Shown: positions 35,083 to 45,120, counted from the stretch's first letter. The stretch: DNA of 64,000 nucleotides from Gemmobacter fulvus (GCF_018798885.1 NZ_CP076361.1:124001-188000), one strand, 5' to 3'. Program-made: numbers and translations. The notes: generated from the sequence alone by a model not told the origin.

Positions 35083-36473
35083 GTTGGCAGCCAGATCTGA
35101 ACAATTATCCCGGCCCGAAGTATCTGGCGCTGACACGGGCGCTGCGCGAGGCGATCCGCTGTGGCGATCTGGAGCCCGGCTCGCAGCTGCCGACGGTGCG
35201 CGATCTGGCCTGGGTGCTGCATGTCACACCTGGCACGGTCAGCCGCGCCTATCAGCTGGCAACACAAGAAGGGTTGCTGGCAGCGACCGTGGGCCGGGGC
35301 ACCTTTGTGGCCGCCCGTGCGCCCCGGCTGGGGCCGACACAATCGCTGTTTCAGGAACGCGATCTGAAGTCGGAGCCCTGGCTGGTGGATCTGCGCTCGC
35401 CGCAATTGCCGGATGTGGGACAGGGTGTCGCCTTTTCCGAAGCCATGGCGCGCATCGGCAGCGGGCTGGATGCAGCCTGGCTGGACTATCCGTCGCAACG
35501 GGGCGAGGCACCGCTGCGCGCGGCGATCTGCACCTGGCTGTCGGATCGGGTGCTGGGGCCGCTGACCGCCGAGGACATCGCGCTGACCCATGGTGGCCAG
35601 AACGGGCTGATGCTGGTGTTCCTGTGCTGCCTGCGCGGCGACCGGCCGGTGATCCTGACCGAAGATCTGGCCTATCCGGGTATCCGCCACGCCGCGCGTC
35701 TGGCGCGTGCCGAGGTGGTCGGGGTCGAAATCGACGCGCAGGGCATGATCCCGGCGGCACTGGAGGCCGCGTGTCGCCGCCATGGGGCCCAGATCCTTGT
35801 GCTGACCCCCGAGGCACAGAACCCGACCGCGACCCGTATGGGCGTGGCGCGCCGGGCCGAGATTGCCGAAATCGCCCGCCGCTACGATTTGCAGATCCTG
35901 GAGGATGATTGTTATTCGGTTGCGGAAAGCACGCTGCCGTCGCTCCGCGCACTGGCCCCGGAACGCACCTGGTATGTGGGATCGCTGTCGAAATCGGTCT
36001 CGGCGGCGCTGCGCTTTGGCTATGTGGTCTGCCCCACTGGCATGGGCGAGGCCGGGCGGCTGACGGCGCAACACGGCTTCTTCGCGCTTGCCCGCCCGGT
36101 GTCGGATCTGTGCCTTGATCTGCTGGAAAGCGGCGCGGCCCAGGAGTTGCGCCGCAAGGTTCAGGCCGAATTCGCCGAACGGCTTCAGGCGGTGGTCAAT
36201 GCCCTTGGCACCTTTGATCTGAGCTGGCAGCCCGGTCTGCCCTTTGTGTGGCTGCCGCTGCCCTCGGGCTGGCGCGCCTCCACCTTTGCGCGCACCGCCG
36301 AGGCGGAGGGCGTGCTGGTGCGGCAGGCGGATGAATATGCGCTGATCCATGGCCGCGCGCCGCATGCGTTGCGCATTGCGGTGGCGGGAGCCATTCCGCG
36401 GGATCGCTTTGATGCGGCGCTGGCCACCTTGGCGCGGCTGCTGTCGCGCCCGCCCTCGGATATGGCGGTGTGA
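35070..36473 (+). CDS. MocR-type GntR/aminotransferase transcriptional regulator
   Basis: A 467-residue protein. Residues about 13-80 form a GntR winged helix (L-R-E-A-I-R-C-G-D-L-E-P-G-S-Q-L-P-T-V-R-D-L-A). Residues about 110-460 form a class-I aminotransferase fold, with the PLP lysine in V-G-S-L-S-K-S-V-S near 310 and D-D-C-Y in the cofactor site. MocR proteins sense PLP or amino-compound adducts and control PLP, GABA or taurine genes. GTG 35070 is chosen because AGAGGAAC lies just upstream; a GTG at 35031 has none. The target is probably the divergent DUF1127 gene and itself. Confidence 0.88.
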   Translation: MTDTSWQPDLNNYPGPKYLALTRALREAIRCGDLEPGSQLPTVRDLAWVLHVTPGTVSRAYQLATQEGLLAATVGRGTFVAARAPRLGPTQSLFQERDLKSEPWLVDLRSPQLPDVGQGVAFSEAMARIGSGLDAAWLDYPSQRGEAPLRAAICTWLSDRVLGPLTAEDIALTHGGQNGLMLVFLCCLRGDRPVILTEDLAYPGIRHAARLARAEVVGVEIDAQGMIPAALEAACRRHGAQILVLTPEAQNPTATRMGVARRAEIAEIARRYDLQILEDDCYSVAESTLPSLRALAPERTWYVGSLSKSVSAALRFGYVVCPTGMGEAGRLTAQHGFFALARPVSDLCLDLLESGAAQELRRKVQAEFAERLQAVVNALGTFDLSWQPGLPFVWLPLPSGWRASTFARTAEAEGVLVRQADEYALIHGRAPHALRIAVAGAIPRDRFDAALATLARLLSRPPSDMAV

Positions 36474-36573
36474 CCCGGACGCCCCGCTCACGCCGAATTG
36501 TAGCACAAGCGATTGACCGGCCTGCGGTTTTGTTCGCATGATTGTGGCAGAGCAGTAAAAAAAGAGACCCAAA

Positions 36574-36834
36574 ATGGGACACCAGTTTTCTTTCCACGCC
36601 CCCAACGGGGGCGGTGATTTCCTTGCATTGCGCAAGAACCGCACAGGCCGCACCGAGATTGTCTATGACGATGGCGTTGCCCGCCGGATCGTGTGGCGTG
36701 TTGACGCAACGGCGGTGAACGAAGCGCGCCTGTCGGATGCGCTGCGCGTGGCCGTTGGCGCCCTGCGGGTCGTGCCCGCGCTTTATGATGAGCTGAAGAA
36801 ACGGGCAATTCCGGTAGAACGGGTTGCCGGCTGA
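36574..36834 (+). CDS. Small protein of unknown function
   Basis: An 86-residue soluble protein that I do not recognise. It has a glycine-containing start (H-A-P-N-G-G-G-D-F), a basic centre and an amphipathic C-terminal helix (residues 50-80). No signal peptide or membrane segment is visible. A TTGACC box lies about 60 bp upstream and a strong intrinsic terminator follows at 36900, so it looks monocistronic and genuinely expressed. The AT-rich 3' untranslated stretch (36840-36895) is unlike its surroundings. Confidence 0.6.
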   Translation: MGHQFSFHAPNGGGDFLALRKNRTGRTEIVYDDGVARRIVWRVDATAVNEARLSDALRVAVGALRVVPALYDELKKRAIPVERVAG

Positions 36835-36899
36835 GCAACCAAAAAAATGATCAAATTATTTTCGGCGTAATATCAATTTGTTGCGTTGCTTTGTTCTGC

Positions 36900-36928
36900 A
36901 AATCCCCCCGCTGTGATGGGGGGATTTT
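36900..36928 (+). terminator. Intrinsic terminator after the 86-aa gene
   Basis: AAATCCCCCC (36900-36909) pairs perfectly with GGGGGGATTT (36918-36927) over an 8-nt loop and ends in TTTT (36925-36928). It isolates the small gene from the transporter operon that starts at 37022. Confidence 0.8.
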
Positions 36929-37021
36929 CCATTTGGCCCCTTTTCATGTGATCGGGCCTATGCCAGAAAAAGAAAAAACACGCCGCTCAAACGCGCCCGA
37001 AATGGGCATCCAACAGGGGGC

Positions 37022-37912
37022 ATGATGCAACAAGGATCGTCACGGGCACGCTTTCGGAATTCCGAAGCGGCCAATGGGCTGATGCTGGTTTCACCAACCG
37101 CATTATATGCAATTCTTCTTCTGGCCGCACCGCTGGCCACGGTGGTTGTTTATTCGCTGATGGTCGACAGCAAGGTGGGGGCCTCGGCGGGCTTCACCTT
37201 GCAGAATTATGTCGAGGTCTGGACCGGCAAGATCTATCAGGCGATCATGCTGCGCTCGCTGATGGTGTCGTTCCTTGTGACGCTGATCACGGTTCTGCTG
37301 GCCTATCCCGTCGCCTATTTCGTCAGCTTTCATGTGCCGCCAGCGAAGAAATCGCTCTGGCTGTTCCTGATCACCATTCCTTTCTGGACCTCCTATCTGA
37401 TCCGGGTCTTCCTGTGGAAAGTGATCCTTGGCTATAACGGGGTGATCAATTCGGGGCTGATGAGCCTGGGCGTGATTGACGAGCCGCTGACGGTGATCAA
37501 CTATTCCGTCGGCTCCATGGTGGCGACGCTGGCCCATGCCTATGCGCCCTTCGCCATCCTGCCGATCTTTGTCAGCTTGGAAAAGATCGACCGGTCTTTC
37601 CTCGAAGCCGGGCAGGATCTGGGCGAAAGCAAATTGATGACCTTCTGGCGCGTCACCTTGCCCCTGTCGATGCCGGGCGTGATTGCCGCCGTGCTGATCG
37701 TGTTCATCCCGACCATCGGCGACTATGTGACGCCCGACCTGATCGGCGGCGGCAAGATCCCGATGATTGCCAACATGATCGAAGGCAAGATGCTGAAACA
37801 GAATGACAAGGCGGTGGGATCGGCGATTGCCGTGACGGCCATGCTGATCGTGGCGATTGTGTCGATCATCTTCCTGTTGCTGAACAAACGCTTTTTGAAA
37901 GGGCAGAAGTGA
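37022..37912 (+). CDS. Spermidine/putrescine-type ABC permease (PotB-like)
   Basis: A 296-residue membrane protein with six hydrophobic segments and the PotB-type EAA loop L-E-A-G-Q-D-L-G-E-S near residue 198. The T-I-G-D-Y-V-T-P-D-L-I-G-G segment near residue 238 is characteristic of polyamine/opine-type permeases. ATG at 37022 or 37025 are both possible. It overlaps the next permease by 4 bp. No periplasmic binding protein lies before or after the three transporter genes, which is unusual for this family. Confidence 0.88.
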   Translation: MMQQGSSRARFRNSEAANGLMLVSPTALYAILLLAAPLATVVVYSLMVDSKVGASAGFTLQNYVEVWTGKIYQAIMLRSLMVSFLVTLITVLLAYPVAYFVSFHVPPAKKSLWLFLITIPFWTSYLIRVFLWKVILGYNGVINSGLMSLGVIDEPLTVINYSVGSMVATLAHAYAPFAILPIFVSLEKIDRSFLEAGQDLGESKLMTFWRVTLPLSMPGVIAAVLIVFIPTIGDYVTPDLIGGGKIPMIANMIEGKMLKQNDKAVGSAIAVTAMLIVAIVSIIFLLLNKRFLKGQK

Positions 37913-38718
37913 TGAAAAGCCCCGGTCTCAAAGCCTATGCCATTGCCTATCTGATCTTCCTTTACGCGCCGATTGCCCTGCTGCCGATCTTTGCCTTCAA
38001 TGACAGCAAGGTCATCGCCTTCCCGCTGTCGGGCTTCACCACCGACTGGTTTTCGCTGATGTGGGCGGATGACCAGTTGTTCAAGGCCTTCGGCAACTCG
38101 CTGAAAATCGCGGTCTGCGCCTCGATCCTTGCCACCACGCTCGGCATCTTTGCGGCGCGGGCCACCACGCGCTACAAGTTCCCGGCCAAGGCGGGTATCA
38201 TGGGGCTGATCATGCTGCCGCTGGTGCTGCCGGAAATGATCGTGTCAATGGCCTTGCTGGTGATCCTGATCTCCGTCGGGGTGCCGCTGTCGATCTTTAC
38301 CATCATCCTTGGGCATGTGCTGATCTGCACCCCGTTTGCAGTGGCGATCCTCACCTCGGCGTTCCAGTCGCTCGACCGGTCGCTGGAGGAGGCGGCCTAT
38401 GATCTGGGGGAAACCCCGCTCAGCACCTTCCGGCTGATCATCCTGCCGCTGGTGATGCCGGGCATAATTTCCTCCTTGCTGATCAGTTTCACCATCAGTC
38501 TGGATGAATTCATCATCGCCTATTTCCTCGGTGGCAACGAAACGGTGCTGTCGGTCTATATCTTTGGCCAGTTCCGCTTTCCGCAGAAGGTGCCCGCCAT
38601 CATGGCGCTGGGGTTCATCCTTGTCTGCCTGTCGATTTTCCTGCTGACCATCGCTGAATATTTCCGCCGCCGCGGCATCGCCAAGGCCGGCGGCAAGGAT
38701 ACCGGAGGTTTCCTGTGA
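37909..38718 (+). CDS. Spermidine/putrescine-type ABC permease (PotC-like)
   Basis: A 269-residue permease with six membrane segments. The EAA loop is E-E-A-A-Y-D-L-G-E-T near residue 159, and S-L-D-E-F-I-I-A-Y-F near 196 is a PotC hallmark. It pairs with the PotB-like protein to form the membrane channel. Overlaps of 4 bp on both sides make one translational unit. Confidence 0.88.
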   Translation: MMKSPGLKAYAIAYLIFLYAPIALLPIFAFNDSKVIAFPLSGFTTDWFSLMWADDQLFKAFGNSLKIAVCASILATTLGIFAARATTRYKFPAKAGIMGLIMLPLVLPEMIVSMALLVILISVGVPLSIFTIILGHVLICTPFAVAILTSAFQSLDRSLEEAAYDLGETPLSTFRLIILPLVMPGIISSLLISFTISLDEFIIAYFLGGNETVLSVYIFGQFRFPQKVPAIMALGFILVCLSIFLLTIAEYFRRRGIAKAGGKDTGGFL

Positions 38719-39812
38719 CGACCGAACGCCCCACAATGATCGAATTCCGCGATGTCCATAAATATTATGGTGATTACCACGCCTTGCGCGGCATCAATGC
38801 CACGATCAAGGCGGGTGAGTTCTTCTCGCTGCTGGGCCCGTCCGGCTGTGGCAAGACCACCTTGCTGCGCACGATTGCAGGCTTTGAAGGCATCTCATCC
38901 GGGGCCGTGCTGATCGACAGCAAGGATATGCAGTCGGTTCCGGCCAACAAACGCCCGACCAATATGGTGTTCCAAAGCTATGCGATCTTTCCGCATCTGA
39001 CCGTGGCGGAGAACGTCGGCTTCGGCCTGCGCCGCGACGGGCTGAGCAAGGATGAGATGGCCCGCCGCGTGGGCGAGGCGCTGGAGATGGTCGGCCTCAA
39101 GGGCTATGGCGCGCGCGCCGCCCATGCCCTGTCGGGCGGCCAGCGGCAGCGGGTTGCCCTGGCTCGTGCGCTGATCCTGAAGCCGAAGGTGCTGTTGCTG
39201 GATGAACCTCTCTCGGCGCTCGACAAGAAGATGCGCGAACAGATGCAGGTGGAGCTGATCCGGCTGCAACGGCAGGTTGGCATCACCTTCATTCTGGTGA
39301 CGCATGATCAGGAAGAAGCGCTGGTCATGTCTGACCGCATTGCCGTGATGTTTGAAGGCCAGATCGCGCAACTGGCCGATCCTGAAACCCTGTATCGTCG
39401 CCCGAACAGCCGCAAGGTGGCGGATTTCATCGGCACGATGAATTTCCTGCCCGCCACGATCCTGTCGGAACAGGGCGATCAGGTCGAGATCGAGGCGCAG
39501 GGCTTTGGCCGGATGAGCCTGTCTTCGGCACAGGTGATGGGCGGGGCGACCTCGGAAGGCGCGGCGGTCGGTTTCCGGCCGGAAACACTGACCATCCTGT
39601 TCGATGGCCAGACTGCGACCGACCGCGAAAGCATGGCCACCATCGAGGAGGTCGTCTATTACGGCGACATGACCTATTACGATGTCAAACTGGATGGCAC
39701 CGAAAAGGCCATGCGCCTGTCGATGCGCAATGTGTTTGGCCGCCCGGTGTTGGACATCGGTGCCCGCACCCGCGTGGCATGGAGCCCCGGCGCGCTGGTG
39801 ATGTTCCGCTGA
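38715..39812 (+). CDS. Spermidine/putrescine-type ABC ATPase (PotA-like)
   Basis: A 365-residue ATPase. Walker A G-P-S-G-C-G-K-T-T is near residue 39, signature L-S-G-G-Q-R-Q-R near 137, and Walker B L-L-L-D-E-P-L-S-A-L-D follows, with a C-terminal TOBE-type domain (G-F-R-P-E-T near 285). The GTG start at 38715 has GGAGG 6 nt upstream; an ATG seven codons later is the alternative. Substrate is probably a polyamine or related cation, but the missing binding protein leaves it open. Confidence 0.9.
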   Translation: MTTERPTMIEFRDVHKYYGDYHALRGINATIKAGEFFSLLGPSGCGKTTLLRTIAGFEGISSGAVLIDSKDMQSVPANKRPTNMVFQSYAIFPHLTVAENVGFGLRRDGLSKDEMARRVGEALEMVGLKGYGARAAHALSGGQRQRVALARALILKPKVLLLDEPLSALDKKMREQMQVELIRLQRQVGITFILVTHDQEEALVMSDRIAVMFEGQIAQLADPETLYRRPNSRKVADFIGTMNFLPATILSEQGDQVEIEAQGFGRMSLSSAQVMGGATSEGAAVGFRPETLTILFDGQTATDRESMATIEEVVYYGDMTYYDVKLDGTEKAMRLSMRNVFGRPVLDIGARTRVAWSPGALVMFR

Positions 39813-40828
39813 TGCAGCTGGACTTGCGTCCGGCCGACTGGCTGTCACGCCGTCGGCTGGACGATCTGCCCGACACGCTGTTCTTTCATGCCCGCGACAA
39901 GCTGGCCGCCACGCTTGCCCGTGGCGGCTTTCGCCTGTTGACCGCACTGGCCGACCACGCCATTGCGCGCGGTTGGGGGGTGGAACTGCTGCCCTATCAG
40001 GCCGATGCCGCCGAGATCTGTCTGCGGCAGGGCGGGCATCTGCATGTCTTTCTGGAAGACCGGCCCGGATATGCCGCCAATGCCTTTTACGCCGTGCCCT
40101 CTTATCTGCGCGGCTATTGGTATTTTGACGAGATCGGCACCCGCAACAATTCCAGCCACCGCTTGCGGCGGTTTGACGAGCGGTTGCTATCCGACAGGTT
40201 TGCCAAGGGGTTTCACGGCAAGCTGGCGGCGCAGTTCATCGGGCGCAATTTCTCGAAATTCCGGCAAGCGCCGCGTGGTGAGTCGGAGATTGCGCCGGGC
40301 TGTCTGGCGCTGTTTGCGCAGGATTTTGAGGTGCCGCGCCATCACAAGCATTATCTGACCATGCCGGAGCTGATCGAGGCCGCGATTGCGGTGCGCAAGG
40401 ACCGCGTGCTTTATATCAAGCCGCATCCGAACAATTCGATGGCAGAGCTGGCACAGCTTGCCCGTTATCACGCCCCGGATCAGGGCGTGTTTGTCACGCA
40501 GGCCTCGATCCATGATCTGCTGGCGGCCTGTGCCTGTGTGCTGACCCTCACCTCTGCCGTGGGGTTCGAGGCGTTCATGCACCGCAAACCCGTGGTGCTT
40601 GCGGGGCAAACCGATTTTGCGCAGAACGCCATCACGCTGACTGACGCGGGCAAGCTGGAGGCGGCGATTGCGGCGGCGCTGGCCAAGGATTGGCCGTACG
40701 AGAAGTTCCTGACCTGGTTTCTGCGCCAGAATTGTGTCGAGGATCACCCACGCGCCTTGCCGATTGTGCTGGAGCGTCTGCATGCCAAAGGCATCCGGCT
40801 GGGCGATCCGGGGCAGGGGTTTTACTGA
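39812..40828 (+). CDS. Capsule polysaccharide synthesis/export-like protein (KpsC/Capsule_synth type)
   Basis: A 338-residue soluble protein. The C-terminal half has the pattern of the Capsule_synth family (KpsC/LipB/KpsS beta-Kdo transferase relatives): Y-I-K-P-H-P-N-N-S near residue 208, then a L-T-L-T-S-A-V-G-F-E-A-F-M-H-R-K-P-V-V-L segment near 247. The start ATG shares one base with the PotA-like stop (TGATG), so it is translated as part of the transporter operon. That link is odd for a glycan enzyme. The 3' end overlaps the convergent TetR gene by 7 bp. Confidence 0.72.
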   Translation: MQLDLRPADWLSRRRLDDLPDTLFFHARDKLAATLARGGFRLLTALADHAIARGWGVELLPYQADAAEICLRQGGHLHVFLEDRPGYAANAFYAVPSYLRGYWYFDEIGTRNNSSHRLRRFDERLLSDRFAKGFHGKLAAQFIGRNFSKFRQAPRGESEIAPGCLALFAQDFEVPRHHKHYLTMPELIEAAIAVRKDRVLYIKPHPNNSMAELAQLARYHAPDQGVFVTQASIHDLLAACACVLTLTSAVGFEAFMHRKPVVLAGQTDFAQNAITLTDAGKLEAAIAAALAKDWPYEKFLTWFLRQNCVEDHPRALPIVLERLHAKGIRLGDPGQGFY

Positions 40829-41436
40829 TCAGGCGGCAGCAGGCCCAACCCGCGCAGATAGATGCCAATGCCCGCTTCCAGCAGTTCTTCGGGCGGGAAC
40901 GGGCTTTTGGCACCATTGCCGCGCATGTAAAGCTCTACCACACCATGGCTCATCGCCCAGATATGCGCCGACACCATGGTCGCGGGCGGGCGTTTGCCAA
41001 AGGGCAGGTGCTGCGACAGCCCTTCGGCCGCGCGTTCCAGCACCGAACGGGCCTTGGCCGCCACCGGGGCCAGATCAGGATAGGCCTGCGGGCTGAGGCC
41101 GCTTTCAAACATCGCCATGTAATGGCCGGGATATTTGCGCGCAAAGGCAAGATAGGCGCGGCCCGTCGCCTCGAACGCGGCCAGTGCCGAAGGTTTGCCG
41201 TCGTTGAACGCATATTCCATCAGCGCCGCGAAAATCTCGTATCCCTGCCGCGCCACTTCGGCCAGCAGATCATCGCGCCCGGCAAAATGGCGGTAGACGG
41301 CGGCGGGAGTTACATCTGCGGCCTTCGAGGCCTCGGACAGGGTAAAGCCCTGCGGCCCCTTTTCCGCAATCAGATCCAGCGCCGCCTCGACCAGCGCCTG
41401 CCGCAGATTGCCGTGGTGGTAGCCGCGTTTAGTCAT
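40822..41436 (-). CDS. TetR-family transcriptional regulator
   Basis: A 204-residue TetR repressor. The N-terminal helix-turn-helix is visible as [22 protein letters not shown] near residues 30-51. The C-terminal ligand domain contains [14 protein letters not shown] near residue 156, as in WHG-type TetR proteins. It overlaps the PPK2 gene by 8 bp, so it is cotranscribed with it. The ligand is unknown. Confidence 0.88.
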   Translation of the reverse strand: MTKRGYHHGNLRQALVEAALDLIAEKGPQGFTLSEASKAADVTPAAVYRHFAGRDDLLAEVARQGYEIFAALMEYAFNDGKPSALAAFEATGRAYLAFARKYPGHYMAMFESGLSPQAYPDLAPVAAKARSVLERAAEGLSQHLPFGKRPPATMVSAHIWAMSHGVVELYMRGNGAKSPFPPEELLEAGIGIYLRGLGLLPPDQ

Positions 41437-42310
41437 TCTCGCCGTCAGACCACAGCTCCGGCCCCCCGCAGATCAGGCGGTCGGGCGTGCCGATGAGTTT
41501 TTGATCTTTTCCTTTGAAGTCAACAGCCTGAAGCACGGTCTGCACGGCGGCGATGCGGGCGCGCTTCTTGTCATCCGACCGGATCACGGTCCAGGGCGCA
41601 ATGTCGGAATGGCTGCGGGTCAGCGTCTCTGCAATCGCGTCGCAATAGGGATCCCATTTCGCCAGCCCGTCCACGTCGATGCTCGACAGTTTCCACTGTT
41701 TCAGCGGGTCTTTCTCACGGTCCAGCATCCGCTGCAACTGCGCGGCCCGGCTGACATCCAGCCAGAATTTCAGAAACACGATGCCTTCATCCACGATCAT
41801 CTGTTCAAAGGCGGGCAGTTGCTGAAATAAGGCCTCTTTCTGCGCCTGGGTACAAAACCCGAAAACCGGCTCGACAATGCCGCGATTGTACCAACTGCGG
41901 TCGAACAGCACAATTTCACCGGCGGCGGGAAACCAATCCACATAGCGCTGGAAATACCATTGCGAGGCTTCGCGGTCCGAAGGTTTGGCCAAGGCCACCA
42001 CCTGCGCGCCCCGCGGGTTCAGGTTTTCGGTCATCGCCCCGATGGTGCCGCCCTTGCCCGCAGCGTCGCGGCCTTCAAACACCACGATCACCCGCTTGCC
42101 GGTTTTCTTGACATCCGACTGCATGCGCACCAGCTGAATCTGAAGCGCCTCCATCTGCGCCTCATAATCCTTCTTCGCCATTTCGGTGCGATAGGGATAA
42201 CCCTTGGAAAGAATGTCATCTTTCCCCGCGCTTTCGATGGTTTTGCGGATGTGCTTGGGCGCGTCCTCCTTGAAATAGCGGCTGATCGCACCGTCGAAGG
42301 GCAGGTCCAT
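41429..42310 (-). CDS. ppk2: Polyphosphate kinase 2
   Basis: A 293-residue PPK2-family enzyme that uses polyphosphate to phosphorylate nucleotides (NDP to NTP, or the reverse). Walker A is [10 protein letters not shown] near residue 79, the lid/Walker B region is F-D-R-S-W-Y-N-R near 137, and F-L-K-F-W-L-D-V-S near 185. It is a single-domain form. ATG 42310 is used. Downstream it overlaps TetR and upstream it is 30 bp from an alpha/beta hydrolase. Confidence 0.93.
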   Translation of the reverse strand: MDLPFDGAISRYFKEDAPKHIRKTIESAGKDDILSKGYPYRTEMAKKDYEAQMEALQIQLVRMQSDVKKTGKRVIVVFEGRDAAGKGGTIGAMTENLNPRGAQVVALAKPSDREASQWYFQRYVDWFPAAGEIVLFDRSWYNRGIVEPVFGFCTQAQKEALFQQLPAFEQMIVDEGIVFLKFWLDVSRAAQLQRMLDREKDPLKQWKLSSIDVDGLAKWDPYCDAIAETLTRSHSDIAPWTVIRSDDKKRARIAAVQTVLQAVDFKGKDQKLIGTPDRLICGGPELWSDGEND

Positions 42311-42340
42311 GGCGGGGGCTCCTTTCACGCGTCTGGGCTG

Positions 42341-43288
42341 TCAGTCTAGGCGCAGCCCGGCACGGGCCGCAAGCCTGTGCACGGCGTCAATCACCGCCTC
42401 GGGCCGGGTCTGGTGCGGCATGTGGCCGATGCCGGGCAGCAGGGTCAGTTGCGCGGCGGGCAAGACCTGTGCCAGCGGCACGGCATGGATGTGATGCGGC
42501 ACGATTGTATCACTGTCGCCATGCACAATCTCGACCGGCAGGGTTAGCCGGGGATAATCGGGTGCCATCTGCCGCACAAAGTGCAGCAAGCCGTTCACCT
42601 GCCGGGCATTGGCCGCCAGAACCTTGCGCCGCAGGGTCAGGGCAACCCCGGCGCGCGCAATATAGCCGGGCTGAATGTCTTGCGGCGCAAAGATGCTGGC
42701 AATGGTGGTTTCGGTCTGCCGCCGCGTGGCAAAGGCGGTGACCATCGGCACAATCAACGTCCGGCCCAAAGGATGTGCGGTGATCCGATACCAGGCCCCC
42801 AGGCCGCCCTGCCAGGGCATCGCCACGCCCGACAGCAACAGCAGACCGGCGACATCTTCTTGCAAGGCCCAGGCCAGTGCCACCGCGCCGCCGTAGGAAT
42901 GGCCCAGGATCAGCGGGTTGCGCAGGCCAAGCTGCGCCGCTGCGGCCCGCAGATGCCGTGCCTGTGCTGCCGGATCCACGCCCTCGGCCCCCAGATCGGC
43001 AGACCAGCCCAACCCGGGCCGATCAAACACCGTCACCCGGAACTGCGGCGCCAGCCGGGCCACCAGACCCATGGTGAATTCGCGGGTATTGCCCGAGGCG
43101 CCATGGATCAGCACCAGATCCGGGCCCTGGCCTTCCTGATGCACATGCACCGCGCGCCCCGCGATCTGCAGGATCTGGCCGGTCGGCGGAAAGTCTGCCT
43201 CGGCGCGGGCCTCGCGGGCGGCTGCGCGACGGGCGGTGGCCCAGACCACCGCACCCAGCGCCGCTGCGGTGACCAGCGTCTCAGCCAC
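42341..43288 (-). CDS. Alpha/beta-fold hydrolase
   Basis: A 315-residue hydrolase with a short hydrophobic N-terminus (residues 3-20) that may anchor it in the membrane. The oxyanion segment is L-I-H-G-A-S-G-N near residue 60, nucleophile elbow G-H-S-Y-G-G near 128, acid in H-G-D-S-D-T near 254, and catalytic histidine in G-I-G-H-M-P-H near 283, so the triad is intact. The start overlaps the metA stop by 8 bp. The substrate cannot be inferred. Confidence 0.85.
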   Translation of the reverse strand: MAETLVTAAALGAVVWATARRAAAREARAEADFPPTGQILQIAGRAVHVHQEGQGPDLVLIHGASGNTREFTMGLVARLAPQFRVTVFDRPGLGWSADLGAEGVDPAAQARHLRAAAAQLGLRNPLILGHSYGGAVALAWALQEDVAGLLLLSGVAMPWQGGLGAWYRITAHPLGRTLIVPMVTAFATRRQTETTIASIFAPQDIQPGYIARAGVALTLRRKVLAANARQVNGLLHFVRQMAPDYPRLTLPVEIVHGDSDTIVPHHIHAVPLAQVLPAAQLTLLPGIGHMPHQTRPEAVIDAVHRLAARAGLRLD

Positions 43289-44204
43289 CGATCATGCTCA
43301 GGTCGAAATGGGTGGTCTGGTAGATCTCGTTGATCCAGTTGCCATAGAGCAGATGCGCATGGCTGCGCCAGCGGTTCAGTGGCGGCTGCGACGGATCATT
43401 CTGCGGATAATAGTTCATCGGCACGTTGATCGGCGTGCCATTTGCCACGTCCCGATCATATTCCTGCTTCAGCGTATCGCGGTCATATTCAAAGTGGTTG
43501 AAGATATAGAGTGCGCGATGCGCCGGATCTTCCAGCAGGCAGGGGCCGACCTCATCACTGCCCAGCAGCGTGGTCAGGCCGGGCACGGCATCGACCTCGG
43601 GTTGTTTCACCTCGGTCCAGCGGCTGACCGGGATCACGAAATCATCCGAAAAGCCCCGCAGATAGGGCGAGGTCGGGCAGAGATTGCGATGGCGGAAACA
43701 GCCGAAGGCCTTGGACTCCAGCATATGCTTTTCCACGCCGTGGAAATGGTGGACCATCGCCATCCCGCCCCAGCACACGCCGAAGGTGGAATGGACATGG
43801 GTCTGTGTCCAGTCAAAGACGCGCTGCATCTCGTCCCAATAGGTCACTTCTTCGAACGGCAGATGTTCGATCGGCGCGCCGGTGATGATCAGCCCGTCGA
43901 ACTTTTCGCCGCTGTCTGCCACTTCGGAGAAGGGGCGATAGAAGGTTTCCATATGTTCGGCGGCGGTGTTCTTGGCCTGATGTTCGCTCATGCGGATCAG
44001 CGACAGGTTGATCTGCAACGGCGTGGCCCCGATCAGACGGGCAAACTGGTTTTCCGTCTGGATCTTTTTCGGCATCAGGTTGAGCAGGGCAATGCGCAGC
44101 GGGCGAATATCCTGCCGGTTCGCGCGTTCGGGGCTCATCACCATGACGCCCTCTTTGTTGAGGACATCATAGGCGGGCAGGGTTTCGGGCAGGGTGATGG
44201 GCAT
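43281..44204 (-). CDS. metA: Homoserine O-acyltransferase (probably O-acetyl type)
   Basis: A 307-residue MetA-family enzyme activating homoserine for methionine synthesis. The catalytic cysteine is Cys144 in F-G-V-C-W-G-G, and the [10 protein letters not shown] start block is conserved. The donor-specifying position after T-G-A-P-I is a glutamate (T-G-A-P-I-E), whereas E. coli MetA has glycine there; glutamate is the residue reported for acetyl-CoA-using members. I therefore infer homoserine O-acetyltransferase activity. It follows the P-loop gene by 23 bp and overlaps the hydrolase gene. Confidence 0.92.
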   Translation of the reverse strand: MPITLPETLPAYDVLNKEGVMVMSPERANRQDIRPLRIALLNLMPKKIQTENQFARLIGATPLQINLSLIRMSEHQAKNTAAEHMETFYRPFSEVADSGEKFDGLIITGAPIEHLPFEEVTYWDEMQRVFDWTQTHVHSTFGVCWGGMAMVHHFHGVEKHMLESKAFGCFRHRNLCPTSPYLRGFSDDFVIPVSRWTEVKQPEVDAVPGLTTLLGSDEVGPCLLEDPAHRALYIFNHFEYDRDTLKQEYDRDVANGTPINVPMNYYPQNDPSQPPLNRWRSHAHLLYGNWINEIYQTTHFDLSMIGG

Positions 44205-44227
44205 TTCAGTCTCCGTTCGCGGAGGAA

Positions 44228-45097
44228 TTAGGCGCGCGCATGGCGGGCTTCAATGGCCTGGGCAATAAGATTGGTCAGGCCTGTGACATCGCGGACCTGC
44301 GCCACATCTTCGGCGCTGATGGTCACGCCCCAGTTTGCCATCGCGGCATAGCGGGGCTGGCGATGTGCCAGCGCCTTGGCATAGGTCCAGCGCACAAAGG
44401 CGTCGGGGTCCACGGCGTCTTCGGCCTCGCCCGTCATCTGGCGATAGTCGTGCCACATGCGTTCAAGGAAATAAGGTTGATAATACATCGGCTTGGGTGC
44501 GCGATCAAAGCGGCGGATCAGCTCTTCGGTATGGGCCTCATTGCCTTTGATCCAGACCATCAGCAGGTTGTCCGACAGGGCGCGCATCACCGGATCGGCG
44601 GGATCGGTCGCATCCACCACTTCGCAGATCGACCCGCCACAGTCGCAGACGAAGTTGCCATAGCCATAAATGTCCTGCGCCCGGCTGATGAAGCGCGGCG
44701 TATCCAGAAGCGAGGCGATTTCGGCATCGCGGTGCTGGGTCTGGCGGCGCATGTATTCGGCAAAGGGCACACCGCCTCGCGCCGGATCACCCGGTTTTCC
44801 CAGATAGGTCGACAGCGGCGCCAGATTGTCGAAGGTGATGTTGGAGGCGATATAAACGCTGTCGGTCAGCAACAATTCCCGCAGGAAGGGCACTTTCATG
44901 GCCTCGCGCTTGAAATTGTCGGCGATGTATTCGCCCATGTAGCGGGTGCCGATGCGGTAATCGACCGAATAGTGGAACCAGCCACCGGCCTCGCGCAGCA
45001 TTGCCGACAGATGGGTCTTGCCCAGGCCAGACATGCCAAACATCAGCACCCGCTTGTTCGAGGCCGCCTGCCATTCGGCCGCAGTCTGATAGATCAT
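44228..45097 (-). CDS. P-loop ATPase-like protein of unknown role
   Basis: A 289-residue protein with a Walker A motif G-M-S-G-L-G-K-T-H at residues 21-29 in a [10 protein letters not shown] context resembling small kinases. Downstream it has a [12 protein letters not shown] segment, a C-D-C-G-G-S-I-C-E cluster near residue 152, and M-V-W-I-K-G-N-E near 180. No helicase or ABC signature is seen. It is the first gene of a compact run with metA, which may hint at sulfur-amino-acid or methyl metabolism. I do not recognise a characterised relative. Confidence 0.6.
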   Translation of the reverse strand: MIYQTAAEWQAASNKRVLMFGMSGLGKTHLSAMLREAGGWFHYSVDYRIGTRYMGEYIADNFKREAMKVPFLRELLLTDSVYIASNITFDNLAPLSTYLGKPGDPARGGVPFAEYMRRQTQHRDAEIASLLDTPRFISRAQDIYGYGNFVCDCGGSICEVVDATDPADPVMRALSDNLLMVWIKGNEAHTEELIRRFDRAPKPMYYQPYFLERMWHDYRQMTGEAEDAVDPDAFVRWTYAKALAHRQPRYAAMANWGVTISAEDVAQVRDVTGLTNLIAQAIEARHARA

Positions 45098-45120
45098 CGT
45101 CCCGGCTCCGCTTTCGTCTT

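Noticed and set aside
34818-36653. A 611-codon minus-strand frame opposite the MocR gene
   Set aside because: It overlaps the MocR coding region, the real DUF1127 gene and its promoter, and shows no recognisable domain.
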